A DNA stretch of 64,000 nucleotides from Roseovarius sp. (GTDB taxonomy: Bacteria > Pseudomonadota > Alphaproteobacteria > Rhodobacterales > Rhodobacteraceae). The notes beneath the pieces were generated by a model. It did no database searches. It worked only from the letters and a program-made list of their open reading frames with translations, and was not told the origin of the DNA. A program made the position numbers and the translations under genes. The DNA lies in the NCBI GenBank assembly GCA_021775255.1, contig JAJFIA010000019.1, positions 62,001-126,000 of the forward strand, read 5' to 3'. How positions within the stretch are numbered: position 1 is the stretch's first letter; every line of letters begins with the position of its first letter. This document shows positions 42,700 through 50,924 of this stretch, one piece after another.

Positions 42700-44883
42700 A
42701 TGAAAACCAAAGTAACACAACAGCTTAGCGCCCTCTTGAAAGACGGAATCGACGTTCACCGCTGCGCCGCCGCGCGCGCGCTTGGGGTGCTGCGCGGGCC
42801 GCAGGCCATTGCAGGGCTGACCCAGGCATTGCTTGATGAAGACCCGGATGTGCGCAGCGATGCGGCCAGTGCCTTGGCTGAAATCAAAGCCCCTGAAACT
42901 GCTGAAAGACTGATGGATAATCTGATCGGTGATCCCGAGGCGGATGTCAAAAAAGCGGCAATCACCGCATTGGTGGCGATGCGTCACGCGCCGGTCGTGC
43001 CGCTGTTGCGGGCGCTGGTAGTGTCGCGCGCCAGCGATCAGATTGCCTGGGATGAAGATGCATTTTATCAAAATGGCTGGGACAGTTGGGACGATATCCA
43101 GATCCTTGCGATCAAAAGCCTTGGTGCCTTTGCTGCCGAAGAGGCGGTCACCGATATTCTTGAGGCCATGAGTGATGAGCAAGGCCAGGACATCAGCGAA
43201 CCCGCCTTTGAAGCTCTGGCGAAAATGGGGAAGGACGGCGCCAAAGCACTGGCGCAGATTTACACGCTTGATGACCCCCGTCTCGGCCGCCGCCTTGCCC
43301 GTGCGGCCGGAAATTCCGACAATCCGCATCTTGAGGCGCTGCATGCCGGGATGCTGAATGACAAATCGCCCATGATCCGCGCGCTGGCGCTTGCAAGCCT
43401 TGCCCCAGCCGATACCCGCCTTGCGCGGCTGTTCAATGATCCCGATGCAGGCGTGCGCGCCGCCGCGGTGCGCCATCACGGCGGGGCACATCTGCCCGGT
43501 CTGCGCGGCATGATCAAGGATCCATCCCCCGAGGTGCGCGTTGAAGTGTTCAAACTCATCGCTGAGCACCCCGGTGAATTCCGCGAAAAACCCCTGATCG
43601 AGGCGATCAAAAGCACCCTCAAGGGCGATCCTGAAGCGGCCAAACATGCCGCCCTTGCGCTTTTTGCCTTGAAAGGCCCGAAGGTTGCCAAAGGCTTTAC
43701 CCATGTGCTGGACAAAGCCGATATTCCGCGTGAATTTCGCATCGGCATTCTGGAAACCCTTGAAAAAGCAGGCGATATTGCCGTGCCCGCGTTGCTGGGT
43801 GTCGCCGCTGATCCTGATCGGCAGTTGCGCCTTGCCAGCCTCACGGCGCTGGCAAACATTGCCGCCGCTGATCCGGTCTGGCCAAATGATGCGGGCCTTG
43901 GTCTGCTGACGGCGCTCAAGGGTGAGCTGATCCTGCCGCCCGATGGGCCGGAGGAAGAACAGGTTGACCCCGAACCGGCATTCGAGCCGGATCAGGCCGA
44001 ACTGGAAGAGATTGCGCTTGAAATCGACGAATCCCTGCCGCTGATCGCCGAGGATGCCGCCCCGGGATCAACCCTGCGCGCGATCATGACCAATGAACCG
44101 GAAGCGGCCACATCCGAACCTGAGGAGATCAGGCTTGATGCCACACAAGAGCGCCTGTTGCAGGCCACGAACACCCGAAAATTCGCCAAACGCAAAATCT
44201 CGTGGCAGACCGAGGTGGCGCCCTATCTGGATGTGCGCCGCTTTTCCGCCCGGCTTTTGGGGCAGGTGGTGCATAGAGATGTCACTGCGGCGCTGATCGC
44301 GGCACTGGCCGATGCGCCTGATTCTGAAACACAGGAGGCGGTGCTGTTTTCCCTGGCAGAACATGGTGCCAGAACCGGGCCTCTGCCTGCGTGCCTGCTT
44401 GATCGGCTACGCACATTTCTGGGCCATGAAAGCTCGGATATCCGCGTGCTGGCGACGCGGCTTCTGGGCTTTTTGCCTGATGGTGACATTGAGCAACTGG
44501 CCGAACTCACGCGCCATCAGGATCAGCTTGTCCGGGCCGAAGCCATCCGCGCACTGGATCAGCGGGGCGTGGCGCATCGGGCGCTTTATGATGCCCTGAA
44601 GGATGATTATCCCGGCGCGGGCATTGCCGCCGCGCGCGCGCTGGCGCGCCTGAGCGGCGATGATGCGGTGGCTGATCTGGTGGAATTTGCAACAAGAAAT
44701 GACGGCACCTATCGCCGCGACATCGGCAATCTGTTGGGGCAATACGCGCCCGTCACGGGGACCGCCCGTTTGCTTGATCTGTTGCGTGATGAGACCCGAA
44801 AATCCGAATGGCTGGTGGCGATCGACGCGCTGGCCGAGCTTTTCCAACATCAGGCCCCGGAGCAGGATCTGCTGGTCGCCTGA
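42700..44883 (+). CDS. HEAT/PBS-lyase repeat protein
   Basis: A 727-residue cytoplasmic-looking protein built of about 30-residue helical repeats, for example DPDVRSDAASALAEIKAPE near residue 48 and similar units through residue 395 and again after 500. A Pro/Glu-rich acidic linker (about 405-480) separates two solenoids. Such scaffolds bind other proteins; in respiratory loci they may aid assembly or maturation. No signal peptide is seen. It follows idrA after two hairpins and precedes the cupredoxin-like gene by 25 bp. Confidence 0.85.
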   Translation: MKTKVTQQLSALLKDGIDVHRCAAARALGVLRGPQAIAGLTQALLDEDPDVRSDAASALAEIKAPETAERLMDNLIGDPEADVKKAAITALVAMRHAPVVPLLRALVVSRASDQIAWDEDAFYQNGWDSWDDIQILAIKSLGAFAAEEAVTDILEAMSDEQGQDISEPAFEALAKMGKDGAKALAQIYTLDDPRLGRRLARAAGNSDNPHLEALHAGMLNDKSPMIRALALASLAPADTRLARLFNDPDAGVRAAAVRHHGGAHLPGLRGMIKDPSPEVRVEVFKLIAEHPGEFREKPLIEAIKSTLKGDPEAAKHAALALFALKGPKVAKGFTHVLDKADIPREFRIGILETLEKAGDIAVPALLGVAADPDRQLRLASLTALANIAAADPVWPNDAGLGLLTALKGELILPPDGPEEEQVDPEPAFEPDQAELEEIALEIDESLPLIAEDAAPGSTLRAIMTNEPEAATSEPEEIRLDATQERLLQATNTRKFAKRKISWQTEVAPYLDVRRFSARLLGQVVHRDVTAALIAALADAPDSETQEAVLFSLAEHGARTGPLPACLLDRLRTFLGHESSDIRVLATRLLGFLPDGDIEQLAELTRHQDQLVRAEAIRALDQRGVAHRALYDALKDDYPGAGIAAARALARLSGDDAVADLVEFATRNDGTYRRDIGNLLGQYAPVTGTARLLDLLRDETRKSEWLVAIDALAELFQHQAPEQDLLVA

Positions 44884-44908
44884 CCGCCCCCAAATGAAAG
44901 GAAACCCA

Positions 44909-45649
44909 ATGACAAAATTCTTCTCAACCTCCGCAATGGCCCTAGCCCTTTTGGGATTGGCCACAGCGGTCAGTGCCAAAGGCTACAAGGAAATCGACGT
45001 GGCGGATGGCGGCAGCTTTACCGGCACCGTTGCCGCCGGCGGAGCCGAGGCCGATACCCGCAGCTATACGATCTCGAAGGATCCCCAGATTTGCGGCGAG
45101 GGATCGCGCGAAGTGCCATTTGTCGAGGTCAACGGTGATGGTATGCTGATGAATGCGGTGGTTTTTCTCAGTGAGGTTGATGAAGGCAAGGCGTTTGACC
45201 CTGAAAGGATCAACCTGACCCTTGATCAGAAAAACTGTGAATTTTCCACCTATCTGGGCGTGATGGCCAACAATGGCGAGTTGACGGCGATAAACTCCGA
45301 CATGACCCTGCACAATATCCACACCTATGAGCTAATCGGCAAGGCGCGGCGCACGGTGATGAATGTCTCGCAGCCCAACGCGGGCGACAGCGTGACCAAA
45401 GCCGTGAAGCTGCGCAAAGGCAACGGTATGAAGGTGGAATGTGACGCCCATGATTTCATGCACAGCTTCGTTTTTGTCGCCAAGAACCCCTATTATGCGG
45501 TGGTCGATGAGGCCGGTGGCTTTGCGATCGACGGTATTCCCGCAGGCACCTATGAGGTGATGATCTGGCACGGCTTTCTTGGCGAGGTTGAGATTGGTGA
45601 AATCACCGTCGATGCCGGTGGCACGGTGAATATGGATCTGAGTTACTAG
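44909..45649 (+). CDS. Exported cupredoxin-like protein with carboxypeptidase-regulatory-like end
   Basis: A 246-residue periplasmic protein with a signal peptide (MALALLGLATAVSA). The likely copper ligands are a His in LHNIHTYE and the group C-x2-H-x2-M in ECDAHDFM, the plastocyanin-like arrangement seen in methylamine-utilisation-type proteins. The C-terminal part (YYAVVDEAGGFAIDGIPAGTYEV) is a small beta-sandwich of the carboxypeptidase-regulatory type. It could be a soluble electron carrier for the island. AAGGAAA precedes the ATG. Confidence 0.78.
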   Translation: MTKFFSTSAMALALLGLATAVSAKGYKEIDVADGGSFTGTVAAGGAEADTRSYTISKDPQICGEGSREVPFVEVNGDGMLMNAVVFLSEVDEGKAFDPERINLTLDQKNCEFSTYLGVMANNGELTAINSDMTLHNIHTYELIGKARRTVMNVSQPNAGDSVTKAVKLRKGNGMKVECDAHDFMHSFVFVAKNPYYAVVDEAGGFAIDGIPAGTYEVMIWHGFLGEVEIGEITVDAGGTVNMDLSY

Positions 45650-45671
45650 GTTATCAACAGGAGCGCCTGCA

Positions 45672-45779
45672 ATGATAAAACGCCGTAAGATCAATACGTT
45701 TGATGCGTTTGTTCTGGCGGGCGCTCTGGTTAATGTGGCGGTGGTGCTGCTGCTGGTGGGGTATTGGTTATTCGCCTGA
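45672..45779 (+). CDS. Micro-membrane protein 3 (35 aa)
   Basis: ATG to TGA gives 35 residues: basic start MIKRRKINTF, then one hydrophobic helix (AFVLAGALVNVAVVLLLVGY). AGGAG lies 9 bp before the ATG. Its end overlaps the start of the next gene by 16 bp, supporting translation as a coupled pair. Function unknown; it is the third single-helix peptide in the island. Confidence 0.6.
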   Translation: MIKRRKINTFDAFVLAGALVNVAVVLLLVGYWLFA

Positions 45780-46621
45780 GCCGCAAAACCCTGGCGCTGG
45801 CCATGGCCTGCGCCTGTGCCGCATCCCTTGGCTGGGCGGCGCAGGTTTTCTGGCCCTCGGCCCCGCGCGGGATGGTGGCCGTTCCTGCCGGCCCGGCGGT
45901 TTTGGGCTATGTGTATCACACCGGGCTTTATGGCCCGATGCCTTATGAGGTGGCCGCGTTTCATATCGACCGGTTTGAGGTGACCAATGCTGATTACGCT
46001 GAATTTGCAAGCGCCACGGGCCACGAATCTGCGGCTTTCGCGGATGACCCCGAGTTCAATCAGCCCGATCAGCCGGTAACCGGGGTATTGCATGGTGATG
46101 CGCGTGCCTATTGTGCCTGGGCGGGCAAGCGCCTGCCCACGGAAATCGAATGGGAAAAGGCCGCGCGCGGCCCTGACGGGCAGAAATATCCCTGGGGGAA
46201 TGCGCCTGATCCATCCCGCGCCCATCTTGCTGGCAAGGCTCCGGTTTCGGTCAACAGCTACCCGGATGATATCAGCCCCTACGGCGTGCGTGGCCTGGCG
46301 GGCAATGTCTCGGAATGGGTGGCGGATACCCGCACCGCCCGCGCAGGGGTTTGCCGTGACAACGCGGTGCTTGACCGCAAGGCGACACCGGAAATGCGCG
46401 CCCTGATTGCCGAGCTGACAGCGGCCAATGGCGGCGTTTTGCCTGAGCTGTGCATTCCGCCCGACGAGGCCGATCAAAGCATCCCCGGCGAGCCCTGTGC
46501 CTATATCAAGGGCAATAGCTGGAACGGGCGCGCCCATATGACTGTCGCGAGCAACAGAATGTGGGATTATACAGATACATACGCAGAGTTTACCGGCTTT
46601 CGCTGCGCAAAGGATGGGTGA
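45764..46621 (+). CDS. Formylglycine-generating-enzyme-like (SUMF1/FGE-sulfatase) protein
   Basis: About 285 residues: an N-terminal hydrophobic helix, then one FGE-type domain (about residues 42-285) with MVAVPAGPAVLGY, FHIDRFEVTNADYAEF, RAYCAWAGKRLPTEIEWEKAARG, YPWGN, GLAGNVSEWVAD and a final TGFRCAKDG. Family members oxidise Cys or Ser, or act as non-enzymatic partners in respiratory loci. A TTG start at 45764 fits the hydrophobic N-terminus; a later ATG is at 45803. The domain faces the periplasm if the helix is an anchor. Confidence 0.83.
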   Translation: MVIRLSRKTLALAMACACAASLGWAAQVFWPSAPRGMVAVPAGPAVLGYVYHTGLYGPMPYEVAAFHIDRFEVTNADYAEFASATGHESAAFADDPEFNQPDQPVTGVLHGDARAYCAWAGKRLPTEIEWEKAARGPDGQKYPWGNAPDPSRAHLAGKAPVSVNSYPDDISPYGVRGLAGNVSEWVADTRTARAGVCRDNAVLDRKATPEMRALIAELTAANGGVLPELCIPPDEADQSIPGEPCAYIKGNSWNGRAHMTVASNRMWDYTDTYAEFTGFRCAKDG

Positions 46622-46626
46622 GGAAA

Positions 46627-48264
46627 ATGGTGGTTAATCTGGCAATAGACCAAGACATTGACGGCAAATCCGGCACTGCTCCGGCGGCGATGGGGCGCAT
46701 ATTGGTGGCGCTCGATCAGTCGGATTATGCCAATAACGCCATGCGGCAGGCCCTGCGCCTTTGCACGGGACATGTCACCGGCATTCACGCCTATGCCGCC
46801 AGGCTGCATGACCGCCGTTTCAAACAGATGGAAGGCGGATTGCCCGAGCGGTATCAACGCGAAAGCGAGATGGAGCATCAGCGCGAGGTGCATGAGGATC
46901 TGATCGGCATGGGGCTTGGCCTGATCTCGGACAGCTATCACGATGCGGCTGAAATGCAGGCGAAAAAGGCGGGCATTCCGTTTCACCGGCTCTCGCCCGA
47001 GGGCAAGAATTATACCTGCCTGCTTGAGGCGATGAGCACGCGCGAACATGATATCTTGTTCATCGGAGCACTTGGCCTTGGTGCGGTTGCCGGATCAACC
47101 ATCGGTACGGTCTGCGAGCGCGTGGCGCGCCGCGCATGCATCGACGTTTTCATCGCCAAAGACCGGCGTCTGGCCATTGGTGACGGGCCGATTGTGGTTG
47201 GCATGGATGGCTCGCCCAAATCCTTTGGTGCGCTGGTAACAGCGTTTGAAATTGCCGGCAAACTGGATGCTGAGGTGCATGTGGTTGCGGCCTACGATCC
47301 CTATTATCACTATGTTGCCTTCAACAAGATTTCGACCGTTCTGGACGAAGAGGCGGGCAAGGTTTTCCGCTTCAAGGAACAGGAGCAACTGCATGAAGAG
47401 CTGATTGATGACGGCATCGCCAGGATTTATCAGGCGCATCTCAATGTGGCCGAGACCGTGGCCAAAGAGGCGGGTGTCGAGATCAAAACCAGCCTTCTTG
47501 CGGGCAAGCCCTATCAGGCGATCCGCAAATATGTGGATGAGGCGGGTGCCAGCCTTCTGATGCTGGGCAAGACAGGCGTGCATGCCGATGCGGGGCTTGA
47601 TATCGGCGGCAATACCGAGAATCTTCTGCGCATGGTGCCCTGCCATGTCTGGATTGGCATGGCCGAACATTTCCCGGCTGCCGATGTGATCGCCAACGAG
47701 ACCATCATGTGGTCGGATGAGGCGAATGAGATGATAGGCCGCGCGCCCGAATTTGTCCGGGGCATTGCCCGCACCGGGGTGATCCGTCAGGCGCAAAAAC
47801 AGGGGCATACTTTCATCACCACAAAATTTGTGTCTGAAGTCATGTCGAAAATGATGCCCGGTGGCAGCGGTGGCGACCCCGCGCAGGCGTTTGAACGGCT
47901 TGAATGGGCTGAAGATGCCCGCGCCATGCTGGAGAGCATAACCGACGAACAACTGCGCGAAAACATCGGCCTCCGGGCCGAGAAATCCGCCCGTCGCGAT
48001 GCGGTGGACCGGGTTGAGATCGCCCATATCGTGCCCTTTATGGCCGAGGCCGCACTTGAGCCTGCCAGCGCTGAAATCACCTGGCGCGCCGCCCCTCTGG
48101 CGCGGCTGCAACGGGTGCCCGAGGCATTCCGCGGACAGGTCAAAACCGCGATTGAGCGTTTCGCGCGCGACCGTGGCCTTGCAGAGGTTGGCCCCGAGAT
48201 CGAGGATGAGGCCTTTGCCGCCTCGCGCATGGCGATGTGCCCGGTCGAGCCGGGAAAAGAATAA
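46627..48264 (+). CDS. Universal stress protein pair fused to PCP_red-like domains
   Basis: A 545-residue cytoplasmic protein. Two UspA-like domains come first (MGRILVALDQSDYANNAM from about 22; GPIVVGMDGSPKSFGALV from about 187), each a nucleotide-binding fold; the second keeps a recognisable LMLGKTGVHAD. The C-terminal 170 residues contain repeats resembling PCP_red, the C-terminal domain of protochlorophyllide reductase BchB: WSDEANEMIGRAPEFVRG and WRAAPLARLQRVPEAFRG. The stop overlaps the radical SAM start by one base. It may handle a tetrapyrrole. Confidence 0.78.
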   Translation: MVVNLAIDQDIDGKSGTAPAAMGRILVALDQSDYANNAMRQALRLCTGHVTGIHAYAARLHDRRFKQMEGGLPERYQRESEMEHQREVHEDLIGMGLGLISDSYHDAAEMQAKKAGIPFHRLSPEGKNYTCLLEAMSTREHDILFIGALGLGAVAGSTIGTVCERVARRACIDVFIAKDRRLAIGDGPIVVGMDGSPKSFGALVTAFEIAGKLDAEVHVVAAYDPYYHYVAFNKISTVLDEEAGKVFRFKEQEQLHEELIDDGIARIYQAHLNVAETVAKEAGVEIKTSLLAGKPYQAIRKYVDEAGASLLMLGKTGVHADAGLDIGGNTENLLRMVPCHVWIGMAEHFPAADVIANETIMWSDEANEMIGRAPEFVRGIARTGVIRQAQKQGHTFITTKFVSEVMSKMMPGGSGGDPAQAFERLEWAEDARAMLESITDEQLRENIGLRAEKSARRDAVDRVEIAHIVPFMAEAALEPASAEITWRAAPLARLQRVPEAFRGQVKTAIERFARDRGLAEVGPEIEDEAFAASRMAMCPVEPGKE

Positions 48265-49547
48265 TGCCCAAGATCAAGGCAGACGCCCCCTATCTTGTGG
48301 CGCTGAATCTCACTGAGCGGTGCAATCTGGCTTGCGCCCATTGTTATCTGGATGCGCGCCACCTGCGCGAAGGCGGCAAGGATGAATTGTCCACCACCGA
48401 CATCAAGCGTGTGCTGGGCGAGATTGCCAGGGCTGGCCCCGAGGCGATGGTGGTTCTGACCGGCGGCGAGCCGACATTGCGGCCTGACTTGCCTGAGATT
48501 GCGGCACATGCCAGCGGTCTGGGCCTGATGGTTGTGGTGGGCAGCAACGGCATGTCTTTGACAGCTCAGCGGGTGAAAACCCTGCAACAATCCGGCGTTG
48601 CCGGCATCGGCATTTCAGTGGATTCCCTGACACCTGAAACCCATGATGAATTTCGCGGATTGAAAGGCGCATGGGCGCGGACGATGGCCGGGATTGACGC
48701 CTGCAAAGATGCCGGAATGCCGTTCCAGATCCATTTCTCGGCCACCGATGAAACCGCCGATGAGATTGACGATATGGTTGATTTCGCCCGCAATGCCGGT
48801 GCAATCGTGTTGAATGTCTTCTTCATGGTCTGCACCGGCAGGGGCGAAAAATATACCGGCATTTCAGCAGAAAAATATGATCGGGTTCTGCGCAGGGTGG
48901 CCCATGCAGCCAGGGCAGAGACCCGCCTGATGGTGCGCGCCAAATGCGCACCGCATTTCAAGCGTATCGCCATTGAGATGGACCCGAATTGGCCCATAAC
49001 TGCCGCCCACGGCTATGATGCTGGCGGTTGCATCGCAGGCACCCGCTATGCAAGGATTACCCCGCAAGGTGATGTAACCCCTTGCCCTTACATGGAAAAT
49101 TCGGCAGGTTCGGTGCTGGAGCAATCGTTTGAGGAAATCTGGCACGAAGCCCCGGTGCTCAATGCCCTGCGCGCACCCAAACTTGAGGGGCGGTGCGGCG
49201 CCTGTGAATTTCAAAAGCTTTGCGGCGGCTGTCGTGCGCGGCCGTTGGCGGCCAGCGGCAACATGATGGGCGAAGATGCGCTTTGCACCTATCAGCCTCA
49301 GGGCGGTGCGGTGATCACCCCGATGCTGCCTGCCGCACCGGCGATGAAATGGGCCCATGAAGCCGAGGCGCATCTTGCCCGTGTTCCCGGTTTCATACGC
49401 CGGATGGTGCGCCGCCGGGCCGAGGATCATGTGCGCTCCGAGGGGCGCGCGCTGGTGACCAAAGCCGATCTTACCTTGCTGGCCAAACGCCGCTTTGGCG
49501 ATGCGGGTCTGCCGGATTTTCTGCGCAATATTCAAGGGCAGAAATGA
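48264..49547 (+). CDS. Radical SAM/SPASM protein, NirJ/AhbD-like, with C-terminal PCP_red domain
   Basis: A 427-residue enzyme. The radical SAM cluster motif is C20-x3-C24-x2-C27 (CNLACAHC), followed by VVLTGGEPTLRPDL. The C-terminal auxiliary cluster region has CGACEFQKLCGGCRAR, as in NirJ (haem d1 synthesis) and AhbD (haem synthesis from coprohaem). The last 80 residues add a PCP_red-like domain (KWAHEAEAHLARVPGFIRR). It overlaps its neighbours on both sides. A tetrapyrrole side-chain modification is inferred. Confidence 0.85.
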   Translation: MPKIKADAPYLVALNLTERCNLACAHCYLDARHLREGGKDELSTTDIKRVLGEIARAGPEAMVVLTGGEPTLRPDLPEIAAHASGLGLMVVVGSNGMSLTAQRVKTLQQSGVAGIGISVDSLTPETHDEFRGLKGAWARTMAGIDACKDAGMPFQIHFSATDETADEIDDMVDFARNAGAIVLNVFFMVCTGRGEKYTGISAEKYDRVLRRVAHAARAETRLMVRAKCAPHFKRIAIEMDPNWPITAAHGYDAGGCIAGTRYARITPQGDVTPCPYMENSAGSVLEQSFEEIWHEAPVLNALRAPKLEGRCGACEFQKLCGGCRARPLAASGNMMGEDALCTYQPQGGAVITPMLPAAPAMKWAHEAEAHLARVPGFIRRMVRRRAEDHVRSEGRALVTKADLTLLAKRRFGDAGLPDFLRNIQGQK

Positions 49548-50917
49548 TGCTGGATGCGCTGATCATCGGCGGCGGCATTTCCGGGCTGGCAACAGCCCAC
49601 AACCTGATGCAGCGCGGGCTGAATGTGCAGGTTCTGGAACGTCAGGCGCGCCCCGGCGGCAATGCCATATCCCAGCGCATGGGCGGCTTCCTGATGGAGC
49701 ACGGGCCAACCACGTTCAACGCCTCGGTGCCCGGCGCATGTGAGCAGCTTGACATCCTTGGCCTGCGTGAAAGCGCATCCGATCTTGGCCCCGGAGTCAG
49801 GCGGCGCTACCTGCGCGATCAGGGGCGGCTTACCGGCATTTCCGCGCATCCCGCCGGGTTTTTCCTGTCAAATTACCTGTCGCCGCGCGCGCGCATTTCC
49901 TTGCTGTTCGAGGCCCTGCGCCCGCGCCGCAAGGATGGCCCGGAGGAAAGCATCCACGCCTTTGTCAGCCGCCGTTTTGGCCGTGAGTTTGCCGATAAGG
50001 TGATCGAGCCGCTGGCGGCGGGCCTTTTCATGGGGGATGCCAAAAACCTCTCGATCACCGCGGCCTTTCCCCGGCTGGCCAGTATGGAGCGCGAACATGG
50101 GTCAATCATCCGGGGCGTTCTCAATGCCCGCAGGGGCAATCAGCCGGGACGGCATCTTTATTCCTGGCGTGATGGCATCGGCACCATCCCCGCCACATTG
50201 GCACTGAGGCTGGGGGAGCGGATAAAAACCGGCGTGAGCGTGCTTGAAATAACCCCCCTGGCGCAGGGTTTTACGGTCAGGACCAATGCCGGAAGCATTC
50301 GATCCCGCGCCGTTGTGCTGGCGGTGCAGCCGCATGTCGCCGCCGGGTTGCTGGAGCAGTCTGATCCCGAGGCGGCATTGGCCGCAGGCGCGATCACAGC
50401 GCCACCGGTCAATGTGCTGTTCTTCGGATTCCGGCGCGAACAGGTGGCGCACCCGCTTGACGGGCTGGGGTATTTATCCACCAAAGACAGCAGCAGGATC
50501 ATTTCGGGCGCGCAGTTCCTGTCAACCATGTATGAGGGCCGTGCCCCCTCTGGCCATGTGGCCATTTCGGCCTATGCCGGCGGCACCCGCAACCCCGAAC
50601 TTGCACAACTTGATGAGGCCCTGTTACAGCGCGAAGTGCGCCGTGAGCTGGCTGAAACCCTGGGCATAAAAGGCAAGCCGGTTTTGCAGCGCAGCCGCCG
50701 CTGGGCCCTTGGCCTGCCGCAATACACGCCTGGGCATGCGGCCCGGACCAGCATATTGGAAAGCGCCGCCCAGCGCGTGCCCGGCCTTTATATAACAGGC
50801 AATTATCTGCAAGGTGTCTCGGTTGCCAACTGCCTGATCGCCGCGGATGAAACTGCGGCGCGCGTGGCAACGGCTCTGCCCGGTCTGACCACTATCAAAA
50901 CCGAAAAAGCCGGCTGA
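49544..50917 (+). CDS. Protoporphyrinogen/coproporphyrinogen oxidase (HemG/HemY-like)
   Basis: A 457-residue FAD enzyme. The dinucleotide-binding loop is GGGISGLATA at the N-terminus, followed by VLERQARPGGNA and GGFLMEHGPTTF. Later segments are EPLAAGLFMGDAKNLS and, at the end, GLYITGNYLQGVSVANCLI, the family's C-terminal FAD motif. It removes six electrons from a porphyrinogen. It overlaps the radical SAM gene by 4 bp (ATGA), so these two form a haem-making pair dedicated to the island; most relatives of this host rely on other oxidases such as HemJ. Confidence 0.88.
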   Translation: MMLDALIIGGGISGLATAHNLMQRGLNVQVLERQARPGGNAISQRMGGFLMEHGPTTFNASVPGACEQLDILGLRESASDLGPGVRRRYLRDQGRLTGISAHPAGFFLSNYLSPRARISLLFEALRPRRKDGPEESIHAFVSRRFGREFADKVIEPLAAGLFMGDAKNLSITAAFPRLASMEREHGSIIRGVLNARRGNQPGRHLYSWRDGIGTIPATLALRLGERIKTGVSVLEITPLAQGFTVRTNAGSIRSRAVVLAVQPHVAAGLLEQSDPEAALAAGAITAPPVNVLFFGFRREQVAHPLDGLGYLSTKDSSRIISGAQFLSTMYEGRAPSGHVAISAYAGGTRNPELAQLDEALLQREVRRELAETLGIKGKPVLQRSRRWALGLPQYTPGHAARTSILESAAQRVPGLYITGNYLQGVSVANCLIAADETAARVATALPGLTTIKTEKAG

Positions 50918-50924
50918 CCCGGTG

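Noticed and set aside
45332-46537. Minus-strand frame of about 400 codons opposite the cupredoxin-like and FGE-like genes
   Set aside because: Composition is that of a shadow frame and it crosses several overlapping real genes.
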